This document shows positions 11,391 to 22,063 of a DNA stretch of 64,000 bases, one piece after another. A program made the position numbers and the translations under genes. Origin of the DNA: Trichodelitschia bisporula (taxonomy: Eukaryota > Ascomycota > Dothideomycetes > Phaeotrichales > Phaeotrichaceae); contig ML996693.1 of NCBI GenBank assembly GCA_010356995.1, positions 558,001 to 622,000 on the forward strand. The letters run 5' to 3'. The stretch's first letter is position 1. Every line of letters starts with the position of its first letter. The notes under the pieces are model-generated. The model had not been told where the DNA came from, ran no database searches, and saw only the letters and a list, made by a program, of their open reading frames with translations.

Positions 11391-12816
11391 TCGGTCAAGA
11401 CGTTACATTTGGCAGGTGCTCGCAGAGAAGAACCATTCAAAATGTAGGAAGTTGGAGAGGCGGGAAATCGGCCAATTTATGGGTTAAAGGACGGGCGGGA
11501 GAGGACGGAGATGCTTTTCCCGGGGGCGGGGCGGGATGAGGCCAGCCGAGTCTTGGATTGTAGGGAGTGACGACAAGCTGCGAGAGCCTTTGAATAACGA
11601 CGGCATTCGCTTTGGCGGCATTGGATGGATCTCGGCGATGATCCACAAGTGTTGCAGGTCTCTGCATCATCAGCCTTGCCAAGGTGGGGTTGAGGTTATC
11701 TATCACGTGAGGGTGGAATGGGTTGGAGTTGAGGTTGGGGAATTCATCTCGACATCTATTCTTTCTTCCTTCCCTCGTGTCTTTCAGTCGAACTTGTCCC
11801 TCGCCTCAAACTCTCCGACGGAGCTTCACGCCAAACTCTCCGACCCACGTGCCCTCCCCGATCGCACACCAAATCAAGGGAGCAACCGAAAAACCCTCCA
11901 TGAAGCGCGTCAACAAGACGGAACCAGCCCCGGGGCCCTGACAACTCCTCGGCCAGCTCGTCCTACACCGCCAGTTGCTCAATCTCAATCTTCACCAAAC
12001 GGGGGGTCGCTTGGCGCCGCAAGCAAACCCATGGAACGGAATTGATTGCGATTGTACTCCTGCGTTTTTCCCATGTTCCATGTTCTGTGGTCTGTGGCCG
12101 ATGATGACGGGAGCGAGCGCGCGGATGAGGCGGGTGTGCGCAGCTCGCGTGCGTGGGGTTGGGGACGGGTGGGAGCGCGTTCCGCAAGATGGAGCTGATC
12201 TCACGGACCGGCGATGCGGAAAGTGTTCAGGCCGTCTGTGACTTCGTCATCAATTCGCGAGAGACGCAAAGCAATGGACGACAATGGCCGCTTGCGATGG
12301 ACAGCTAAAGCACGGGGTACACTCGACCGCGTCAAAATAGACTTGCCAGCTGGCAAATGACGCCACGCTCCACCCAGGGGAGGCTGGTGAGAGAGAAAGT
12401 CCGGGGCCCGGCACACCCCGGCGCCGGCACAACCTTTGCACGCTGCGGCGTTGGTGTGTGCGGGTTGCGTTGCTGGTGCATTGGCGGCGCGGGTGTTGTG
12501 CGAGTCGTTCGCTGCTACGTGTTCGTGCGCACTGCGAGGGATGCGAGATGTGTGGGGAGAGGGGGCTCGTCCCCTTGTTGGTGGGCATGAATTTGGGGGA
12601 GGCGGGGGGGCTAGATGAGGGGTGATGGAGTTGAGAGAGTGTTGGCAATTGCGGTGATGAAGAGGTGGGGGGATGGATGGATGGTGGTTGATGATGGTTG
12701 TGGTGATGGTTGTGGCCGTGGTCTGGAAGGAAATGCCCTCAGGCTTGAAGCTTGAAGAGACAAGGCCAACAACGAACAACGTTCCAGCCATTGAATTCGC
12801 ATTATCCCGTCCATTG

Positions 12817-12852
12817 CCAGCTCTGCCAGCTCTGCCAGCTCTGCCAGCTCAA
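12817..12852. repeat. 9-bp tandem repeat, four units
   Basis: Three perfect units of CCAGCTCTG are followed by CCAGCTCAA. It is a non-coding microsatellite-like array. Confidence 0.9.
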
Positions 12853-14218
12853 GGCCAGCTCTACCTTGCATTGATGAGGCCCTCGTGATTTCATTCCCCC
12901 ACACTTGCGGCGACAATCCGTCGATGAAGTTAAGAGTAAGAGAACGCAAGCAAGCAGGCGAAAAAGGGCCGCCCCTGGAGCACTTGACCGTGGCCGAAGC
13001 AGAAGAACGCCAAAGCTTTGAACAGCGAGCGCACCTCCTCCCTTAACGCCTTTTACCAACTTCTGTCTCTCTTCTCGCGTCTCTCTCCCTTAACATCATC
13101 CTTTTCGTCACCCCTCGGATCCCATCCAAGTACTTCAAGCACCGGCCACGACTGACTCTCGCCCGCTCCGTCACCTCCGTCTTCTCTCCCCTTTCCAACC
13201 CCCGACCCACCGCAAACCGGCCAACACCTCAATTGAACCTCCCTATCCACCTCCAACTCCCAACAAACCCACCGCAATGCGCATCTCCTCCTACTCTATC
13301 TTCTCGACTACATCCGCGTCACGCAGCTAGCGAGCAGTACCTCCACCTCCGCACCCAACCCTCCACAGCTACTCCACCCCCAGCCATCCACCAGCGCGAA
13401 AATCTACTGGTACCCCCAAAACCCCCGCAGACACCCCGTCACGCCCCCGTGATTGGACCCGCGCGCCGGACCGCGCGCGAATGGGAGCGGGCCGAGCCTC
13501 CATCCACAACACGGCGCCGCGGATTGGGAGGATTGCACGCTCTGTGAGGTTTGTCGTACGGAGGTGCTTCCCGACCGACTGGAAATAATCGAGCATTTTT
13601 GTTTGCGACGGGCGAGGTCTTTGCGACCCCTGGGGCGGAATTCAACCCGCGAGGTTTGCGACGCGGCAAGGGCGAGAGGTACGTATCTTTTGCTTCTTTT
13701 TCTTCCTCTTCTGCTTCTTTCTTCCCGGGCGCGGATTTATACCCACCGTACCCGCCGTGGCCGCAATCCCCGTGTTTGCGTCACGGCGGCTACTTGCCCC
13801 TTTGGGCTGCCCGCCGATTGCCCGTTTGAGCGCCGCGAGAGGGCCCGCCAATTGCGCATGGTACATCGGGCCTTTTCTACGGGAGGCGGAGCATCAGAGA
13901 GAGAGGGAGGCTGGTATATTCGCCGCTTCGCAGCGCTGACGGCCTTTGCCAGGTTTTCTTCAATCGCGCGCTTTTAGTCGCCCGGTGGTTTTTGAGGGAT
14001 TGGGGATTATTGCGACGCCCGGGCCAAGGACCGCGATTTCTGATATCACAAACACGCCCCTGCGCTGAGGTCACTTCCCATATCCGGACGCGCCCCGCGA
14101 AAGAGCCTCGTCACATCGGGAATTGCGCCTCTGACGCTGAGCTCCGGCTTCATTTCGCCAGGAGGTACATCACCCTCGCTTTCCCTCCACCTCACCACCA
14201 CACTCTCCTCCAGACACA

Positions 14219-16148
14219 ATGGCAACCTCCGACGTCGACCAAAAATACCTCGGCCGCCTCGCCGCCCTCACCTCCCCCACCCACCCCCTCCCCTCAAAAG
14301 CCCTCTTCCAACTACTCGGCCTCAGCGTAATCCTCTCCCGTAAACTCCTCCGCGCCCGCCGCCTCCGCCGCCTCGACCCAAGCCGGGACACAAAGTCCCT
14401 CCGGCTCTACCATCACATCGTCTGGCTCGCACGGGAAGGGCTATGGATCCTCGAGACCTACGTGTTGCCCACAGCCCAGGAAGGCGAACTCGGTCCCGAG
14501 GCCACGGTCCTAGCACTGAAGCTGCGCGCGAGCTTCTGCCACGTCTTCTGCCTGTTCGCGAACACGCCCCCTCTGACCGCCGTCTCCCTGCCAGGCCCCA
14601 GAGGCGGCGAGGCCACGCCCCCAGCCACCCCGCGCAAAGGCCGCCGGTCCGCCAGCAACCCCCTCTCCCCGCCAGCCCGGGACACGGAGCCGCACCGACA
14701 ACCCACCCTCCGCGACCCCATAGCAAGCATAACCTCCGACGCCTCCTTCCTCACAAACCCCTACGCCGGCCCATCCACCCCCCCTCCCCCCACCGACAAC
14801 CCGGAATTATACGACCCAGATCTCTCCCCCCCCTACCCCCGCTCCAGCGTCGCCCTGCACACGAGCATCCCCCGCACCACCAGGCCTAACCTCCCCCCCC
14901 AGCACAACCCCCTTCCTCCTCCCAGCCCGCAACTTCATCCCCCTAACAAGCGCACACTTCGCAACCGCCCTCTCCGCCGCACGCGACCTCCTCCCCGGCG
15001 CACACCCATTACGTCTATCAACAGCCCTCGAATCCACAGCCTTCACCTGGGACGTAGCCCACGACCACGCCGCCGCGCGCCGCGCCGCCCGGCAGGCCAT
15101 CCGCGATCTTAGACATGGCGAAGACACAGGCATCGACGACGAAGGGTTCGACGACGCTGCCGAGCTCGTAGGCGCACTAGGCCGCGCCATGCGCCGCCGC
15201 AGCTGGGACGGCACGCCCCGCGCCCCCGGCAGCGTGGTTGATCCAGCAGAAGGCGCAGCCCGCGCCGTGCGCGACGCAGAGGGGAGCACAACGGGGTGGC
15301 GCACGCCGGGCGGGGAAGACGAGGACCGACACGTCACGCGCGAGCGGGACCGGGACAGGCCCCGGACTGCAGACCGCCCGAGCACGCGCGATGGCCGTGC
15401 GAGCATACGGGACGGGCATCCGAGCACGCGTGACGACCGGCCGCCGCCCACGCCGGCTAAGGACCCGAGTCCGCGCGCGCCGGAGCAGTTGAGCATGCGG
15501 CATACGCCGTCGCCGCGCGCGGCGCCTGCTCTGCCTACACCGCCGAAGGACACGCCCCCTCTTCCGCAGCAGGCATTGCCCGTGCAGGATCTGGAGCGCA
15601 CGCCGCCGCCGCAGCGCGTGTCTGCTCGGGGACCGGGGATACAAGCCACGCCGCCCACCGTCACACCCGCGCGGCGTGCTAGGAGCGCGAGTACGCCGCC
15701 TTCCACGGGGCTCACGCCGCCGACACGCCGCGGCAGGGCGGAGGCGCTGGATTACACACCCCCTGGCGCGGCGGAGGTGGGAATCTTGAGGAAAGAGCGC
15801 AGCCCTGAACCAGACACGGGACGCGGAAGGGGAAAACTAAGCGGCAACGGGCGGAGCAGAGGCGGTGCTGCAGTCGCAGCCAGCGGAACGGAGCGCAAAG
15901 TCCTCGGCGAAGGGGGCGTAAAGCGCAGTCCCACGAAGAGCGGCAGCAAAAAGGGGCGGCGGGACGAAGAGATAGGACTGTTTTACGAAGGTTACGGGGG
16001 CGGGTATGTGCAGGGTGGATATCCGGCTAGTCCCGTTGTTGGTGGGGGCGGGGGGTGGTGGGAGGATGAGGAGGGGACGGGGGGGGAGGAGGAGGGTGTA
16101 GGTGTACATTCTGCGGGTGGGGGAGGAGGAGGGGGCGCGTGGCGGTGA
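14219..16148 (+). CDS. Divergent 14-3-3-like protein with low-complexity tail
   Basis: The start MATSDVDQKYLGRLAALTSP opens a helical block (LFQLLGLSVILSRKLL, LYHHIVWLAREGLWILETYV, LRASFCHVFCLFAN). After a Ser/Pro linker comes a region resembling the last helices of 14-3-3 proteins: HPLRLSTALESTAFTWDVAH, ARRAARQAIRDL and FDDAAELVGALGRAM, compared with the classic IRLGLALNFSVFYYEI..ACxLAKxAFDxAI. 14-3-3 proteins bind phosphoserine peptides, but the usual Lys/Arg/Tyr pocket is not obvious here. The tail (from about 15300) is Arg/Asp/Pro repeats, then Gly-rich. The first block ends in one frame and the 14-3-3-like block is in another. The switch falls at a C8 run (14893-14900), and no phase-compatible intron was found. 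The C8 run and following AG also resemble an acceptor behind CTAAC. Confidence 0.7.
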
Positions 16149-16940
16149 CTCGCGGAGGGGCGCGGCTCGTCTCGGCTTGCTGGGGCGGGTGCGGCGTCCC
16201 GGGAGAAGGAGCGGCGGAGGGGGGGGAGGAGGAGGGGGGGTTGGAAGTGTGAGATTATGTAGCCTCCACCCCCTCCCACCTCTTCGGACGCCGTATCTTG
16301 TTCGGCTTGGATGCATTGTGGATGGATGGGATTAAGGCTGGATTCGGATTGGGGACATAGACGGACATTGCGCGCGTACATATGGGATCGGGAACTGGAA
16401 CTGGATGGAGAGGCGGGCTTCGTTTCGAGGGCGAGATGGATACGGATTTGATACCCCCCCCCCCCCCCCTTTAGTGGTTTAATGGATGGGAGCAGGCGGC
16501 GGGTTTTTGTGCACTCTTACTCTTTGTGTGTGGTTCATACTGAGCGGGTGGTAGCATCTGCCTAGAACAGTTTAATGCAGTCAATAGAGCTGAAGCTTCT
16601 GGTTGCGCCGGTGTCTTTGCTCTCAACAGTGATGACGGTGATGGCCAAGCACCACATCCCCCGGCCTGACGTTCAGCCTAGCATTCACGTGAACAAACCA
16701 CCCAGTCGGAGATCATGCATCAGTTCCCCAACAGGCAAGACAGCACGTGTGTTATCATTAACCTTCAAGTGCGTCCATCACTACCCTCAAAGCAAACCAT
16801 TGCCCTTAAGGCAAACCGTAAAATCAAGACAAACATCCTCTTTCATAACCCTTGTCTAGCCGATTACAACCCGCAACACAAACCCAATGCCACATCGCTC
16901 CCCAGACCCAGTCAACCCCATCATTCACCTATGCAACCAC
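16149..16940. other. Intergenic region between the 14-3-3-like gene and acl1
   Basis: This is convergent 3'-3' spacer holding both 3' UTRs. It contains a run of 16 C at 16454-16469. No gene or RNA was recognised. Confidence 0.5.
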
Positions 16941-19109
16941 CTATATGGTAACCTCCACACGCTCCGAGCCCACGTAGTGAATGTCTTGCGTCGGATGACG
17001 GTACAGCCCGGTACGCAGGCGCTTCTGGTCCAAGAAATGGGCAATCAAGCCAATGCTACGGCCCAGCACGAAGAGGCCGTTCATCACGCCCATCTTGAGG
17101 TACTCCTCAGCCTCCTCAGCCGAGAAGGCACCGCAGTTGCGTAGCAAATCCACAAAGCACACGGCGATGCACCCATCGACGTTCAGGATCAAGTTGTCCT
17201 TCTTGCTCGTCGTCACCGACTCAACTGCCAGCGCATAGTCGAGCAGCTTCGTCGACGGGAACTTGGCCTTGACGTAGTCCTTGACCAGCTCAACACGCAG
17301 ATCGGGGTTGTTGCGCGACTTGATGCGATGTCCGATACCGGGGACTAAACCTTGCGTTAGCCTACCTTCAAATACAGATACCCATAAAAAAACACTTACT
17401 GAGCTTGTTCTGCTTGCGCATGGTATCCACAAACTGACGGGGGGTCAGACCCTTGTCGTACGCACGGGAGAACTCCTCGGCAGCGCCATCGAGCGCACCA
17501 CCGAAGCGCGAGCCAATCGTCAGCAGACCCGAGACAAGGGCCGAGATGAGGTCCTTGCCCGCACGCGTCGTGATGATCGTGTTCATAGCACCGGACACGG
17601 CAGGGCCGTGGTCGGCCGTCAGCATCAGCACCATCTCGAGGAACTTGCCGGCGTAGTCGGGCAGGCGACGGCGGAACCACAACAGCGACATGACACCACC
17701 AATGCCAATGTTCTCCCGGAACACGTCCGAGATCGGCATGCCAGCGTACAGCAGCTCCTGGCCACGGTCGTCGGAGATGGTCGAGATGAAAGCGGCCGGC
17801 TTGCGGATCAGGCCGAGCTCCTGCGCCCACGAGTAGTCCATGGGGATCTTGGGCACGACAGGTTCTGGCTTGGGCTTAATGGCGCCTTCCTTGACGAGCT
17901 TTTGGTACAGAGCCAAGAGCACTTCAGGCAGGTCCTCGAAGGTGTCCGGGACGTGGAAGCCGGCCTCCTTCATGGCCTTGTTCTTGGTCACCGCCGTCTC
18001 AAGCTGCGAGTTGGCAAACGAGCCGGCGTGACCGAACTGAACCTCAGTCTTAAGCAGACCAGCAACGGTACCAATGGCCCACGCAACGATAGGCTTGGTG
18101 ATCTTGCCCGACTTGACAGCCTCAATGACGCGGTACTCCTCGACACCACCGACCTCACCGAGCAAGAGCAGAATCTTGCAGTCGGGGTCGGCCTGGTAAC
18201 GCAGCATGTGGTCGATGAAGGTAGTTCCGGGGTACCGGTCACCGCCAATGGCCACACCCTCGTACACGCCGTCCGTAGTGTTGGCGATGATGTTGTTCAG
18301 CTCGTTCGACATACCGCCCGACTTGGACACATACGCAACGGAGCCAGGGCGGTACAGCTTGGAGGCCACAATATTGTCCATCATGCCACCCGTGTTGCCG
18401 ATCTTAAACGCGCCAGGCTTGATGCCACCCACAGTCGCGGGACCGATAATAGTGACACCCTTCTTGCGCGCTACGTGCATGATCTCCCGAGCACGCTATT
18501 CATGTCAGGCCGTTCTCACCGCACAAAGACTGGACAACTTACACGTTCAGGCACACCCTCGGCGATGATGGCAATGCATCGCACCTGCGGGCACTCCATC
18601 AGCTCCATGGTTGAGCTGTACACACTGCGTGACGACGCAAAGTTGACCACAACGTCGACATCAGGGTGCTTCGCCATGGCCTTCTCGACCGTTTCGTACA
18701 CGGGCAGCAGCGTCTCGCTCGTTCCCCAGTACCTATCCCTGGTCAGCCTTGTCCGTGGCACTTATGAGTCCGCGTACATTTTGCTGATGAACTGGCCGCC
18801 GAATGTGTAGATGATGGCAGCAACAGATGGCGTCTTGCGCTTGCAGATGAAGTCAAAGTCCAGCATGCCCTGGACGGCTCTCGGTTGCAGGCCACTACTC
18901 CCGTCAGCCACGTCGTCGCGTGTGCGCCACTTCTGGCTTCAATTCTGGGAGTATACGCACTAGACGAAGCATCGTGTCTTCGTGTGAAAGAGTGTGTGTT
19001 CCGCAGGGGGGCTCAGCGGGCGACTGGGAGCAGCGAAGCGGCGGATATTGTCGTTCGCGGAGAGCATGTCGGCGCCATCGCCGTTAGGGACCGGGACAAC
19101 AGAAGGCAT
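16941..19109 (-). CDS. acl1: ATP-citrate lyase subunit 1 (citrate/CoA-binding, catalytic)
   Basis: Five exons on the minus strand (19109-18961, 18894-18778, 18732-18543, 18495-17400, 17344-16941) join in phase to about 651 residues, close to the usual ~655-675. The start is [20 protein letters not shown], followed by [13 protein letters not shown]. The CoA-ligase core includes [20 protein letters not shown] and [27 protein letters not shown]. The catalytic histidine lies in QFGHAGS. A citrate-synthase-like C-terminus runs from [20 protein letters not shown] to [20 protein letters not shown]. With subunit 2 it cleaves cytosolic citrate with ATP and CoA to acetyl-CoA and oxaloacetate, supplying lipid synthesis and histone acetylation. 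Its partner acl2 lies 2.95 kb away, divergent. Confidence 0.97.
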
Positions 19110-20871
19110 GGTGGACGAAATTTGGAGTGGTTAGATAGCGATTTCACGGGCGGTGATCTGGTTCTGTGGCATTCGTCAGCTCGAATAGTTCTAGAACAAG
19201 TTTGAGAGGCATCGAAACCGAGGCCAGTTGGACGTTGGGGAATTGGGGAATACGGGGTTCTCGGAAGTTCATGAAGCTGGAAGTGGCCTTGCGTGGCTAG
19301 CCACGGGGGACGACGTACCTAACGGTGGTTGTCTTGGAGACCAGGCTAGAAGATGTCGATTGGAGGGTGAAGATAGGTGACCCTTTGTCGATTGAAATGG
19401 GGTTTTTGGGGGGAGAGGAGACGATAAGATGAAGGATGAAGTTGCTGAGGAGGTTGAGGGAGGAGACGGCTTTCTCTGAGCGGTCGGACGCACTTGCGTT
19501 GGATGTTGGTGGGGGGAATGGGGGGGCTGCAGTCGCTTTGAATTTCGCAGAGAAAGAGCGAGGGGGAGTTAAGGTTGGTCGTTGAGCTCCGACCCCTGGT
19601 TGGTTGGGAGTTGGTTGGATCGAGGGGTGGGTGGTTAGTGGAGAGGGGTTGGTCCGTGCCCTATTCGATTTCTCTAGTCGGCACAAGGGTGGGGAAGGGC
19701 CGAGAAGCAGTTGGGTTGGGCTGGAAGCCGTAGAGACGCCGAATAGATGATTGATTGATGGCGCATAAGGAGGGCGAGAAGGGGTCGGAACGGAACGAAA
19801 GTACATGCGCCTGTGTGTGAGTGTGTGTGGCGCAGCTACGTTACCCGTTCCTAGTCCGGGGAGTTGTGCCCGCTTCTGAACCGTGTGGGGATGCTCGTGC
19901 AGCGAGAGGCTGACGGCCTCCAAAATAAACTGCCATTAACCTCGTCTCATGTCGGTTTTCCGCGACTCCGCAACATGCTCGACTCTCGGTCATCTGTCGA
20001 TCCGGGCCTCCGCGTCGTATGCCGTCCGTATCTCCACCGTCACTTGTGCTGCCTTATGCCGTAAAGCGTAGCCGGCGAGAGTAAGGCTCCAAGGCTGTGT
20101 TCTGTGGAGCAGCCTCGGGAGCTGAAAGTTGTTGCTGATGCCATGCCAAATGCCACACAAATGGTCGGCCTCAAGGGCTAAAATTGGCGCTTAGTGGGCC
20201 ATGCTGTGTGCCTGAATGGAATTGCGCCAGCCGTACTCCGCACCGCGCGCCACAGTCCGGGTTCGGCTCCATGATTTCCCTCTCACACACCCTTCCACTC
20301 CAACTCAATCGCAGCCACCACAACTCTGCAGTCTTTCTTCCCCCTCCACCAAGTCCGACGTTCTGCCCCACCTTCACCGTGGTGGACGACGGAGCAGCTT
20401 TAGCGCTGTGACATGGGAAATGAGTTTAAAAAAAAACCAAATAAGGCGTATGTGTCAGACAAGCAGTTTGCTGCGTTGCTGTGTTGGCCTCCTGTTCCCC
20501 CAGTAGATTCTTGTGTTGTCGCAAGAAGAAAATATTCCAGAAGATGTAGTTGCGGTGAGCGTCGAGCGACGGCATCGGATAAGTTGTCCTAGCGCGGCCG
20601 CCATGCCGCAGCGCACAGAGTTGCGGGGAGAACGTCTCACGTCCTCAACAGACATAGTCTTGGGCCAATGTTCGATCGACGTTCCGACGCTTGTCATGCA
20701 CGCCGACAAAAGAGGCTTGAGCGATGTACCCGAGGAGGAGAGAGGATTTTCTCGTCCGAGATGAATAATTGTCAAAAAGAGAGCAATCGATCATCAGCCC
20801 AGGCGCCCCACGTATCCAATTTTATGCGGGGTTCCTTTCTGCTGTTCTTGCTGCTCGGTCGGGCCGTGTGC

Positions 20872-20899
20872 AATACCGTGCGAAATACCGTGCGAAATA
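20872..20899. repeat. Short tandem repeat (AAATACCGTGCG)
   Basis: The 12-bp unit AAATACCGTGCG appears about two and a half times (AATACCGTGCG, AAATACCGTGCG, AAATAA). It lies in the acl1/acl2 spacer. Confidence 0.8.
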
Positions 20900-21146
20900 A
20901 TCGTTGCCGCTGCTCACGGCCGGGGCCTGTCAAGCCAGCAGAGCGCAGCCCCACCAGGGGAAGTTTTTAGCATCCGGCAGGCCCCAAGAGAAGCCGCTAA
21001 GTGAACTTGAACCCTTCGCCAAGTGGGCAAAAAGAGAGACGAACAAAGGCCGAGAAGAGTCGGAAACTGTGGGCAGTTAGAGCTAAACAATAACAGACAA
21101 CAGACAAGGAACAAGAGACAAGAGACAGGAGACAGGGGAAAAAGAT

Positions 21147-21176
21147 GTACACAATAGTACACAATAGTACACAGTA
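21147..21176. repeat. 10-bp tandem repeat (GTACACAATA)
   Basis: Two perfect units of GTACACAATA and one variant, GTACACAGTA, lie upstream of acl2, directly after a purine-rich stretch of GACA/GAGACA repeats. Confidence 0.85.
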
Positions 21177-22063
21177 GGGAGAAAAAAAAAGAGAAGAAAT
21201 GGCAAACCTCACACTCACTCCCAGAGAGTGTTCCACCCCATCTACCCCGCCCTTGTCACCCACAGCCCTACCCTGCCACCCGCTAAGGACCAACCCACTA
21301 GAGTCCCCTCCTCAACCCTCCCAATTCACACTACTGCCCGCATCCCCTCTCTTTCTCCCCACCCAATCCCTTCTCTTCAGGCCCTGGCTGGTGAGTGGGT
21401 GTCTGTCCTGAAGCTCTTCTCTTTTTTATCTCCTCCGCCGAAAGTTTGACCACCACTTCACCTCCCTTCAATTCTTGACTCTCTCCATCTCACCATCTCT
21501 GTCTCTGTGCTCTTCCTCAAGCCGCTATCGATTTTCACCGAGTCGTACCCCTCCCCTCCCCTCCCCTCCCAACCCCACCCACCACGAACAATCAACCGCC
21601 TCTCTTCGTATTTGCCGCCGTCATCAACTATTTTTGCCCAACAGCCGCAGCATTCAGCTAAGGTAAGCCTCCGTCTCCGTTTTTGTCGAGGGTTGGGGCC
21701 ACTGTGGAGTGCCCCAATAATGCGAACGAAGATTCCGATACCATACTCGTCGGACTTTTCAACCGACGTTCCCAGTCGTTGGACCCCTCCTCCCCCCCCC
21801 CCCCCCAAACCCCAACCCCAAATCCATCAAATCAATCTTGCCCCTGGTGCTCTCGCTCAGGCTGAGTTGCGTGTGTCGATCCGTTCTTCAGTCGCGTGTT
21901 GTCTTCTCGATCTGCTCTCCAATTTTTTAAACCTCATTCAACCTCTCCCGTCTTCATTCACCCCTCCCTGCTTTCACCCACCATCAGCAACCCCCACCAC
22001 TGACCAACCACTCTTGAACCATCTGCTCACATCCACGGCTCCAGCTCTTGAAAGACTTCCATC

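Larger units (their letters stand above)
10424..14218. other. 3.8-kb gene-free region
   Basis: No open frame here has a recognisable domain or convincing exon structure on either strand. The longest (11536-12045, 13453-13977 and 10596-11198 on the minus strand) are low-complexity. The region holds an inverted-repeat foldback at about 11.2-11.4 kb, a 17-bp duplication, a 9-bp tandem repeat and C/T-rich DNA before the 14-3-3-like gene. A long leader or a non-coding transcript is possible but not shown. Confidence 0.5.
19110..22063. promoter_or_regulatory. Divergent promoter spacer of acl1 and acl2
   Basis: The 2,954 bp between the two start codons have no convincing gene. The acl1 side (19110-19923) is C/T-rich on the minus strand and the acl2 side (21200-22060) is C/T-rich on the plus strand, as expected of long fungal leaders. 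A strong donor (AAG/GTAAGC at about 21662) may start an intron in the acl2 5' UTR. Short tandem repeats and a C15 tract lie between. Shared control of the two subunits is plausible from the layout, but specific sites were not identified. Confidence 0.6.

Noticed and set aside
13453-13977. 174-codon open frame upstream of the 14-3-3-like gene
   Set aside because: It is Arg/Ala/Leu low complexity in the leader region and overlaps equally long frames on the other strand.
17281-18810. 509-codon open frame on the + strand
   Set aside because: It is exactly antisense to acl1, whose protein is certain. It is a product of GC-rich codon bias with low-complexity composition and no domain.
19297-19923. 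208-codon minus frame upstream of acl1
   Set aside because: It is Ser/Pro/Thr low complexity in the pyrimidine-rich acl1 leader. The real acl1 start is at 19109.
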